DNA from: Pezizomycotina sp. ARF18
Taxonomy: Eukaryota > Ascomycota
Length of the DNA stretch: 34,326 bases
Direction: 5' to 3'
Assembly: GCA_002224055.1 (NCBI GenBank)
Contig: AZLU01000327.1
Span: 1 to 34,326, forward strand
Shown here: positions 24,838 through 34,326 of the stretch, in pieces
How the letters are laid out: each line of letters opens with the position of its first letter
Numbering within the stretch: the first letter of the stretch is position 1
Position numbers and translations under genes: made by a program
Notes under the pieces: model-generated
Databases searched by the model: none
Told to the model about the DNA's origin: nothing
Seen by the model: the letters and a program-made list of their open reading frames with translations, nothing else

Positions 24838-27196
24838 AATCTATATAGAGGGGAGTAAGAAAGCGGATTATCCTGTCCGAAACCGACATATAGTGAATTA
24901 TAAGGCTTAAACGTTGAGATTTCTCCCTATTTCCTTCGAAAGTGGAAGATATGTACCTACTTCATTCGACAAAAAAAAAAAAAAAACCCATTCGTAGAGT
25001 TAATAAGCAACGTAATTTCGAAGACTAGAATCACCACCTAACGCACGGCTGAGGTTTGCACCGTTCAATCAATTCTGATAATAGAGAAACCCGATGGTAA
25101 AAATCACGTTCACGCACATTTATTATAACATCGTGAGATCTCTCCGCCTTTTTTTCTCTCTTTTTTTTCTATCTGTTCTCCATTTAGCATGAGAAAACAA
25201 TATCTACCGTATGCTTTCAGCTATCTCACCAACATAGAATACAGCTTATTAGTCATGAGACGGAGGTCCGCACCAGTTATATACTTAACCAAATAATTCA
25301 ATACAATACGTATACGCTGTTCCCAGTACCGGTATCAAAGATGGATCTTATGAGTGGTTCGTTTTCTTAGCCTCGTAGGTGAAAATAGAAAATATATATA
25401 CTGATAAGTATGCATGTATATATATATACATGCGTATTCTTTGATTCCAAACTCTCCATAAGAACAAAGCGAATTCCACCTAAGATATTCACTTGCGTGT
25501 GTGACACGCTATTTGCTATTTTGTTTTGCCTCCCTTCTTTGTACAGGGAGCATTTTTCGATATGTGACAATGAGTAATGATAAAACACGGCTCTAAGTAG
25601 AGCACGACTAAAGGACAGAAAATAAAGACAATTCAAGTAGAATTCGAAGGATGATGCAAAATATTTGAGAAGAGAAAGAAAGGCCACATTGATTCTCTTA
25701 GCACTTATATTTTTTGGAACTACAACAATGAAAATTTCAAGGGATCCTCGAATAATCCGGTTGGGATTCTTGAGAACAATAAAAGCCATTGCCAGAAATG
25801 AAAGAGAGCAGAAGAGGGATATATATATACATACTTACATATCAATTAGTATTATTACCACTTTTATTTACTACTATTGCTACTACTAAGTATAAGTACT
25901 TAAAACTCTCCTTGGCGAAAAGTCCTTTGTGTTAAAGGCGTTTTCTTCTGAAGAACGCAATATTCCTTTCCATTCATTACTCCAGTAGCTTGAATACTAA
26001 CAGCTCATTAAATACGCACCCAGGTAGACTATCTTTTAAATGAGTACTAGTGCACAATATCTAGGTACTTGATGACTTGGCAAATAATGGCATTTTAGCG
26101 TATCAAGCTCGAGTCCAAGTCTAACGAGAAAACCAGTATTTAATCTTATTTTATTTTATTTTATTTTATTTTATTTTATTTTCATCAATTAGCAAAGTCT
26201 GTATACACGTACTTAAGAAACTTTCCGACCAGCCTGGACGACCGCAACAAAACCTACCACCCACACCCACAACAACAGGACAACCAGGGCAAACGGAAAG
26301 GGAAAAGGGAAAACCGAAAAAAAAAAAAAAGAGTGCTAGCTACTTAATTGGTGATTCTGGGTAAACAAAAAGTGAAAGGAAAGTGAGAGAAGGAAGAAAG
26401 AAGAAAAGCAAGCAAGCTTGGGAGAAAGAGTGAGAGAAAACAGTATCGTAGTATATACATATATATATCAAGTATATGTTTGATTTAGAATAATAATGAA
26501 CAACACTTAAAACTCAATCCGGATCGTTTGTACTCATCGTACTTCATTTTGAAAAAAAAAAAAATTAAAAATTTTTGTGGTTCAACTTTCCTCCTCCACG
26601 GAAGCAAAGAAGAGAGCGAGAAGAAAAGAACGAGTCAGAGAGACCAAAAAAGCATTGCCAAACTTCTCTTCGCTCTCCTTTCCCCCCCAGAAAAGGGAAA
26701 AAAAAATTTAAAATAAAATACTTACTTTAAGTAAGTACTTAGCTTACTCAGAATATTTTTTTTTAACCTACTCTCAAATAACCAACCTTAAAAAAAAAAC
26801 CTTTTTTTTCCCTTCTTAAAATATCAGTAGAAAGAAAGAAAAAATTTCCCTCCCCTCTCTCTCTACATCCCTCAACCATCTATACTTGATAACAACAACC
26901 CACCACAGTATTGTAATCAAAATCCACATCGTTCGGAAATTAGGATTCTGACATTAAATCTAGAGAATCGACACTCAGGTATATCATCCCTCTATCCACG
27001 AAGTTCTAGTTACCACTTCTGAAAAGAAACGGTTCTGGTCAAGTATATTTATTTACTTGCGAACAAGGAGTGAAAGAAAGAAAAAAAGAAAGAAAGGAAA
27101 GGGAAAAACCCCCCATCAGGAGATAAACACATACTCACTAGCGAAAACAGAAAAAGAGAGATACAAACAGCAATAAAAGAGTTATACAGCAATCGA
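24838..27196. other. Long intergenic region and likely eIF4G leader
   Basis: The 2.36 kb between the helicase stop and the eIF4G ATG contain no gene I can support; the open frames there are AT-rich and repetitive. Noted items are A15 near 24971, a perfect 22-bp palindrome (GCATG...CATGC) at 25412-25433, TTTTA units at 26147-26181, polypurine stretches at 26290-26440 and 26580-26640, and A- and T-runs at 26700-26850. The A-rich, CT-flanked segment from about 26800 is a plausible promoter and long 5' leader for eIF4G. Confidence 0.55.
26147..26181. repeat. TTTTA microsatellite
   Basis: About seven uninterrupted units of TTTTA lie in the intergenic DNA upstream of eIF4G. No role is apparent. 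Confidence 0.85.
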
Positions 27197-30100
27197 ATGA
27201 CAAGTACATCATCAACAAACGTCTCGATTCCACCGCAGAACGCCACCACGTCCGCAAGCGCAGTACCTGGAAAGTCCCCCTCCCCTCTTAGTACGATCGC
27301 TTCCGCATCGACAACCTCCGGTTCAGCGGCTGGTTCACAGCAGGCTGCCGCCGTCCGACCGCTGAGTTACGCTCAAGCTACGGGGAGAAATATCCGGGTT
27401 CAGCAACTATCGTGTCAAGCAGTTCGGTCCAGCCGGCACATAGTCCAGTCGCCACGCCTCCCCCGGCCACCAGTGCTCCTTCTGGTCCTCCTGGACCTTC
27501 ATCCTCCTCCTCGATTCCTTCAAGTGGCAATCAAAGGCCATTCACAAATGCGTCTCCGGTAAGCGGCAAAACGATAATCCCGCCAGCCGTACCCGCAGTC
27601 GTAGCCTCGCCGGCTATCGTAAGCTCTAGTAGTGTTATTGTGAATGGCGCTTCGGCACCAAGCGGCTCGCACAGCCGTAAGTCTTCCATGACGTCGTCCC
27701 CTGCATTACCCTCTACAACTGGCGGAACCAGCGGTCCCTGGAACCAGCAGAATGGCTTGAGGATGCCGCCGGGCCAGCAGCCCAGCGCTCCTACTTCAAT
27801 ACAATTCGGATCTATCAACCAGAGCGGCAACCCCGGAAACCCTTCAGCAATGGGTGCACCAGGACCGATGGCCGCCAGCAATCTTAGTCCAGGCTCCACT
27901 ACAGTGCCTACAGCGGTATCTTCTGGCGCATCTCCTTCTCTTGGAACTCACCCCGGCCAAAGCCCCGGATTTCGTCATCTCAGACGTCTTCATCTCCTAT
28001 CCCACAACCCGCTGCGAGCGGCGGTCCTCCGCCCCAATTACCGAGGTCAGGTATGCCGACCTTTGGGTCGATGAATAATGACCCTACCGAGCAAAACGTT
28101 AGTCCAGAAATTTCATACACCCTTATCAATCCTGTCAGTGCTTTAATTTACCAAGTGCGCCCTTGCTAATGACATCGCGATATTTTTCATTCTACTACAT
28201 TTCTCAATAGCGCCTACAACGGCCGGTATCTTTGCCTCCAAATGCTCCTCTAGCACCCAGCTCTCAGCATGGGCACATCAGGAGGGATTCGTCGCACGTA
28301 GACTCGCCAGGGATGGGCATGGGGCGCGGTGGAATGCAGCAAGGTGGATCACGAAAGAGGTGGTCATAATGTTAGCAGCAGTTTATGGAAACCAATATAC
28401 GTCGCACCACCAAGCTCATCAGAACCATAATCAGTACAATGCAGGTGCATTCAGTCCTGCGCAGTCGTATCGGGGGTTAGCAAATCCGCCCGTAATGGAG
28501 TTAACGGTGGGCCGAATGCCGGTAGTGGTAGCAACGTTGCAGGCCCTGGCAGTAATGCCGTTATGTCTGGTCCTCATTACCAAGCGGCCGGAGCACATAT
28601 GAGCGCGTACTCGGGGAACAGAGGTGGAAGAAGCCCGGCTCTCGCCCATTCTTTACCATCAACTCCCCAGCTTAACTCAGCTCAAATCGTTCCTAACCAA
28701 TCAATTCACTCCCCCCAATTCCCGTACGCTCAACACTTGGGACCTCATCACGTATGGCCACCCACCTTACCGTTTTTCTTTTTCTTTTTCTTTTTCTTTT
28801 TCTTTTTCTTTTTCTTTTTTTTTCTTTTTCTTTTTCTTTTTTCTTTTCTTTTTCTTTTTCTTTTTCTTTTTCTTTTTTTCTTTTTCTTTTTCTTTTTTTT
28901 TTCTTTTTCTGTTTCTGTTTCTGCACATTAGATACATACTTAGATACATAAAGAACTGTCAGGAGCTAACATTTTACTACCTTTCTTCCTTTCAGCAGGT
29001 TGCTCAGATGCAAATGCCGTCGATGTACCCGCAAGGGTTGATCCCAATTACTATGGTGGCCAGCAAAACTTCATCGGCTATCCGCCTCAACCCTACATAC
29101 ATCAGCCCAGTAGCCCACGACCTCAATATCAACTTCCACATCCGCAACCGCAGGGCAACTACCTCCCACAATATTCTCCAGGGCAAACCCAACCAATGTC
29201 GCGCTCTAATTCTCAAATATCCGAACACATCCAGCGCCCCCCTTCAGGTATGGCGCATGTTCAAAGCACACCAACACTGGGCCTGCGAGCATCGCTCCTC
29301 CTCCGCTATCACACCCGGGTCCAAGCCCGGGATCTCAAGCAATACAAATTCAAATGTATTCAAAAAGGCCGAAAAGTCCAAAAAGATTGAGATCAGGGAT
29401 CCAAATACGGGAGCTCTTCGATCGTTTGACAAAGTACCCCACTCACCGGGCCAAAACCGATCTCCAGTCATCGTGTCCTCCTCGCCCGCTCCAGATGGGC
29501 ACCACGAACGGAGCAGTAGCAGTCTAGCCTGAAAGGTCCTGGCTTAGGGAATGTGAGTACAAAAACAGATCAGGAGAAGAAGGAAGATTTGAAAGCGGCT
29601 GTTCAGAGGAAAGTGCAGGAAGATATGCTCGCAGAGAAAAAGAAGCGGGAAGAGGAGGCCAGGAAACGGAAGGAAGAAGAGGCAGCGGCAGAAGAGAAAA
29701 AGCGGTTGGCCAAAGAAGCTGAGGAAGCACGCTTGAAGGAGGAAGAGGAACGCATTGCGCGTGAGAAAGCGGAGGCGGAGGAGAAGGAGCGCAAAGCGGC
29801 CGAGGAAAACGAATCAAAGCTGAAGAAGAACAGCGCCAGCGTGAGCTTGCCGAGCTCGCTGAGAAGAAGCGTGTGGGAGAGGAAGAAAAACAAAGACTCA
29901 AGGAAGAAGAGGAGGCAAAGCTGCGGCAAAGGCGAAATTGGAAGAGGAACAATTACGGGCAGCAAAGGAAGAATCTAAAGGTTTAGAAAGCGGGCACATT
30001 ACCGAAGAAGCCGCCAAAGAACCCCAAGAAAAACCTTCAAGCTTAAGTAAGGATGCTCCCGCTTCTGCCAAACCTCTGTCCAATAAAGCTGCCGAAACGG

Positions 30101-32951
30101 CGGCGGCGACACCCGCTGGCGCTACCCCTGCCGCTCAAGAGACACCTGCCAAAGTCGTAGTAGAAGAAGTCATTGGTGAAGCAGAAACGGCTGCTGCTGA
30201 TGCTATGGCCGAATCGAAAACGTCCCGCCGGTTCCAAATCTGTGGCAGGTTTAGTTCCAGACGTCGCGAAAATTTCGATAACGGTGCCCAGCCTACTCGA
30301 CCAGATGACATGCCTCCACCGAAACGTGAGAGGCCAGCTCCTTTGAATCTATCGTCAAGACCACGGCCGAGCCGCACTTCCATCTGCCGCACTCACTGCT
30401 CTTCGATCCGCCCGCTTCATTGAAAACATCAACTCAATCGCCTATCCACAATCAGTACTTTCGCCCAACCCGGCCTTGAACGCCAATGCGCCCATGGGCA
30501 AGTTCAAGTATGAGAAAGACTTCTTGCTCCAGTTCAGGGGTCTTCACGGAGAAACCTTCCGTCGACTGGGATATACGCATGCGAGATACTATGGGAGAAA
30601 GTAGTGACTCGGCACGGCCGACTCCTGCTCGGCCTTCCGCCGGGTTAGGACCAAAGAGTTCAAGGCCAAGTAACATGGGGTCTGTGCCGACAATGGGTCT
30701 TTGGCTCCGGAAAAATGGGGATAGGAGCATTATGAATCAGCCTCGACCTGGGCCCAATATGAATCCGCTTGGGTTTGGGCCAAACGCGTTGGGAGGCATG
30801 CCTTTCAGGCCCCCACCGTCTATCAGCAGAACTAGCTCGTCGACCGGACTACCTAGTCAACCTGGAGGTCCTCCAGGAAGCCCGAGCGCAGGCCGAAACC
30901 ATCCATGAAAGGAAGTCGAGGCAAACGAAATAATCAGGGCGGACCTGGCGGCGGTGGCGGCGGAATGATGGGCAGCGGGTCATTGGATGGCGCTAGAACG
31001 GACAGCAGGAAGGACAAGGATGCGCCAACTCCCACGATTCCCATCGCTGATGTAAAACCACTGGTTCAATCTGAGAAACGCTGGGTCCCAAGGAATATCG
31101 CAGCGCAGCAGGCTGCTGCTGCTGCCGCCTCTGCCGCCGGTAACCACAGTGCGGCTCCTAGTGCCGGCGCTAGTGCAAGTGCGCCGGTGCTGGGCCGGCG
31201 GCGTCTAGGCCCTCGGTAGCCGAGGATGGTAGACTTCCTCCAGAGATGGTGCAGCGAAAAGTTAAAGCAGCACTGAACAAAATGACCCAGAAAAATTCGA
31301 CAAGATCGCGGATCAGATATTAGAAATCGCCAGCCAGTCAAAGCACGAAACTGACGGAAGGTCACTGCGACAGGTCATTCAGTTAACTTTTCGAGAAGGC
31401 AACCGATGAGCCGAACTTTTCGTCCATGTACGCCAAGTTCTGCAAGCGGATGCTGGAAATATGGGTTCTGATATCAAAGACGAGAGTATTCGGGACAAAA
31501 ATGGAAAGTGGTCACCGGCGGTGCGCTATTCCGGAAGTATCTGCTAAATCGATGCCAAGAGGAATTCGAAAGAGATGGAAATAAACTTGCCTCCGAACCG
31601 AAGGTGGCATGAAGATACCACAATGATGTCAGAGGAGTATATATTGCCATGGCCGCGAAACGTCGCGGGCTCGGCCTCATACAATTTATTGGTGAACTTT
31701 TCAAGCTCAGCATGCTTACAGAGCGCATTATGCACGAATGCGTCAAAAACTCGTCGACTACGAGGGACACCCGAGGAGGAAGAAGTCGAATCGTTATGTA
31801 AACTGCTTCGTACCATCGTCGCGCCCTCGATTCTACCGACAAAAGCCGGCCGATGATGGACATCTACTTCAAGCGTATTCAGCAAATGATGGACAACGAG
31901 GAATTACCTAGCCGAATGCGCTTCATCTTCTGTTAGTATCTCAAAAACTTTACGAGCCGCTCCACCTTATAACTACCCCTACCACACTGTTTCGCGTTAC
32001 TAACTTTTAATCGGCATCTAGGATATTGTGGAGCTACGGAAGGCGGGGTGGAGCTCAAAGGAAGACGAATAAGGGCCCAAAACTATCACCGAAATACGCG
32101 AGAGGTAAAAGCTTTCAAATCATTCATGGACCCCTATTTCTCCCCGTGCTCTTTCTCTCCTCCCTTCTTTCTTTAGGAAAAAAAAAATTGGTCAGGGTTC
32201 GAAAAGGTGCTAATCTTCCGACCATTAGGCTGTCAAACAACAACAAGAAAAGGAAGCTGCAGCGCAACGAGCAAATCAGCGCCAGCGACCTCAGGTTGAA
32301 GAGGTGACAGTAGATCCTTTTCGCAGGGTTTCGGCGGCAACAAACCAGCCTATCACGATAACAGGCAAAATCAGACCTTAAACACAGACGACCTTCGGCG
32401 CCTTGGAGCAAAGACGGCGCGAGCGTCAACCGGAATTGCATCCTTTGGACCTAGTTCTATGTTTGCGTCCGCGAGAAGCAGTAGCAGCGGCGGGAGCAAA
32501 AAGGGCTCGGGCCCGGTTCTAGTGCAAGTAACACGCTCATGCGCGAAGAATCCGCAAACTCTTCCAGAACTGCAACCCCCACCAGCGAGCTCCAATCGGT
32601 TGCCCACGCCAATAGTTCAGGTAAAGCAAATCTTTAACACACACATACATACCCTCAACCAACCTTCTATTTCTGTATTTTATTTATTTTATTTATTTAT
32701 TTTTTAAAGTTTTCAAGGGCCATCGGGGCACTTCCCTTTTATATTCCATCCACGCCTCCCAGATGACAACGGTGTCTAAATTGCTATCGTTACTAACTTT
32801 GTTCCGCCACTCGCAGTGCTCTCTCTGGTCATGTCGATCAGTCTGAGGCATCAGAGTCTCATAAAGTCCTCCACAGCCAGCGCCAACGCCGAGTAATAAG
32901 CCCGATTCTAAAGGCTCTGATGGCCCTAGTAGCTCTGCGGACAAGGAGTAA
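27197..32951 (+). CDS. Translation initiation factor eIF4G, frameshifted
   Basis: eIF4G is the scaffold of eIF4F; it binds eIF4E, eIF4A and poly(A)-binding protein to recruit ribosomes to capped mRNA. The ATG at 27197 opens a Ser/Thr/Pro-rich low-complexity N-terminus with a SYAQAT motif near 27365, usual in fungal eIF4G. Next come [18 protein letters not shown] (near 29370, probable eIF4E-binding neighbourhood), a Glu/Lys/Ala-rich coil (29570-30000), [13 protein letters not shown] (near 30500), a Gly-rich stretch (30935-30975) and the MIF4G core ([12 protein letters not shown] near 31245; [20 protein letters not shown] near 31297; [12 protein letters not shown] near 31420; [18 protein letters not shown] near 31767; [10 protein letters not shown] near 31845). 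The end is [18 protein letters not shown] with stop at 32949-32951. Introns are 28098-28210, 28752-28995, 31932-32021, 32105-32228 and 32621-32816. No MA3 domain is seen. More than ten one-base breaks, mostly in short homopolymers, scatter the protein over three frames. Confidence 0.88.
28771..28913. repeat. TTTTTC tract in an eIF4G intron
   Basis: About 140 bases of imperfect TTTTTC units fill most of the 244-base intron between the donor GTATGG (28752) and the acceptor TTTCAG (ending 28995). On the sense strand it is an unusually long polypyrimidine tract. Length varies easily in such repeats, so the stated size is only that of this assembly. Confidence 0.9.
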
Positions 32952-33990
32952 AACCATTGGAGATTTTCTTTTATTATATTATTTTTAAATTTTATAATTA
33001 CAGTTTATGCTCTATTGCCTCGATTGATATAATGACCGTTTACTACTAATCTCCAGTCACAAAATTCACTACTTATGTTACAAGTTGCTTCAAGTTCAAA
33101 ATGCGGGGAGGGTGGGGGTTTTAAAGATTGATTTCGCGGAATGGACCAAAGGATAATAATAGTTCCTTAGCATTTTCATGTGGCATGAAAGGTGTTCTGT
33201 TAATATCATAATTCTTTTTCTTCCAAGTTCTTTTTTTTTTTCTTGTTTTTTTTTTTTTTTCCTCTTAAAATCTTCCCATCCCTTTTCTCTTCATTTTTTC
33301 TCCTTCTTCTCATTCAACTTTGAACAAAAAAAATTACAGAAATCAGATATAGTTATATCGAGTTATATTTTGTTCGTCCAAGAAATTAAAAAAGTCTTTC
33401 AGATCTGTTTCGTTTTCCCCTGTCGTTTCTTGCCTTTTCTTTTTCTTTTTCTTTTTTTCTTTTTTCACAAGTCTTTTCGCTTTCGTTTCTTCCCTGCTAT
33501 TACGAATTTCGAGCTACGTTGGTTGTATAATCGACTATTGTACGTCGCAGTATATACAAATGGAAAGTCAGAAAGTGCCATTTAATGATCTCCGCGATGT
33601 TTTTGATCTCTTTTTTCCTTTCTGTTTTTCATTCTATTCCCTTTTGCCGGTTGTTGTTGTTTCAATTTCAAGAGATTCAGCTTCTCAAGTAGTATAATAC
33701 AATATATATATTAAGTATATATAAGTAGTATTCTCTAGATATAGTTAATATCCTCTGTGTGTTCCAAATTACTGACTAATTCTCACTTATTCTCTCTCTC
33801 TCTCTCCTATACATTGTCCCATTTCTACCTATAATACTAAGTATAATTATAATTGTTATTATATTATTTATTCCCTCTTTTCTTCTTGCTTTTGTAAATA
33901 AGTTACTGAGAGGCTGAGACGAGACAAGCTAGCTTTCTACCAGTGAGAATAGCCAACAAAATATAATTTTGTTCGACCTGATAAGGAGGA
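32952..33990. other. 3' flank of eIF4G, T- and CT-rich
   Basis: Downstream of the eIF4G stop the sequence is rich in T, TTC and CT runs (33220-33310, 33430-33470, 33787-33806). The ATTATATTATTTTTAAATTT segment near 32974 could belong to the polyadenylation region. The open frame from 33178 is encoded almost entirely by these runs and is not accepted as a gene. Confidence 0.5.
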
Positions 33991-34326
33991 CAAAGTCTTA
34001 ATTATTAATTGTTAAATAATTACGAGACTAGTAAAAGAAAGTAACAAAGCAAAAATAGTTTATATAACTAAGAAAGTAGTTACGTACCCTCTACCTAATA
34101 CCTTTATTATTATAAGAATATAAAGACGAATAATAAAATAAAAAAAAGGAGAAATTAATATAAAATAAAGATAAAGCTTATTTTATATAAATATAGCTTT
34201 ATTAAAATACTTTACTATAAACTGTAGGCTTTTATTTTAATATAGCCTATTCTAATAGGTTATTTAAAACTTCTATTATTATATTATTTATACGATTATT
34301 TTTTTTTCTTTTTAATTCTTTTATTT
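33991..34326. repeat. Start of a second AT-rich RIP-like block
   Basis: From about 33990 the composition changes to A, T and TpA-rich DNA with very few CpA or TpG steps, especially after 34055. It resembles the block at 1-7000 and runs off the window. It marks the right edge of the gene island. Confidence 0.7.

Noticed and set aside
25367-25789. 140-codon open frame on the minus strand in the helicase-eIF4G spacer
   Set aside because: AT-rich, no recognisable motif, and the C-terminal part overlaps TA repeats; likely chance.
28563-28931. Open frames rich in Phe/Leu/Ser or Lys/Glu around the TTTTTC tract on both strands
   Set aside because: They are produced by the microsatellite inside an intron; no codon bias or homology is visible.
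29524-29965. Minus-strand frames of up to 142 codons opposite the Glu/Lys-rich coil of eIF4G
   Set aside because: Antisense shadow: GAA/GAG/AAG codons read as Ser/Phe/Leu on the other strand.
33178-33585. 135-codon open frame with hydrophobic Phe/Ser-rich product
   Set aside because: Encoded almost wholly by T and TTC runs in the 3' flank of eIF4G; it resembles a membrane protein only because of composition.

Overview
The window reads as nuclear DNA of a filamentous ascomycete (Pezizomycotina). The evidence is short introns with GT...AG ends, fungal-type proteins (a Rictor with an N-terminal HR1 repeat, a RING plus LON protein of the CrgA type, an eIF4G without an obvious MA3 domain), and AT-rich blocks that look saturated by repeat-induced point mutation (RIP). 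It is a gene island of about 27 kb (roughly 7.0-34.0 kb) between two such blocks. The species cannot be named from the sequence.

Layout. Positions 1-7000 are a gene-free, TpA-rich block almost devoid of CpA and TpG. It holds remnants of repeats: a 40-bp direct-repeat pair 4.6 kb apart that resembles LTR ends, an inverted-repeat element of about 0.24 kb, and small GC-rich islands. The island then carries five genes: a TORC2 subunit Rictor/Ste16 homologue (+, 7.25-13.5 kb); a CrgA-like RING-LON protein (-, 14.4-16.0 kb), convergent with Rictor; the Golgi GTPase Arl1 (-, 17.5-19.1 kb); a large DEAH/RHA-type RNA helicase (+, 20.0-24.8 kb), divergent from ARL1; and eIF4G (+, 27.2-33.0 kb). Long intergenic stretches (16.0-17.45, 24.84-27.2 and 32.95-34.0 kb) hold microsatellites and homopolymers but no gene I can support. 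RIP-like sequence resumes near 34.0 kb.

Functionally these are housekeeping genes: TORC2 signalling, protein quality control, Golgi traffic, RNA remodelling and cap-dependent translation. They form no operon or cluster in the metabolic sense. The most striking feature is that four of the five genes are broken by many one-base frameshifts while splice sites and motifs survive. Most breaks I resolved sit in short homopolymers and are one base too short. That points to indel errors in the assembly, though decay of a redundant copy is not excluded. ARL1 reads through in frame except at one very small exon. I did not find a convincing new biological system; the best candidates for follow-up are the frameshift pattern, the putative ARL1 microexon, the hairpin in a Rictor intron and the repeat remnants in the RIP block.
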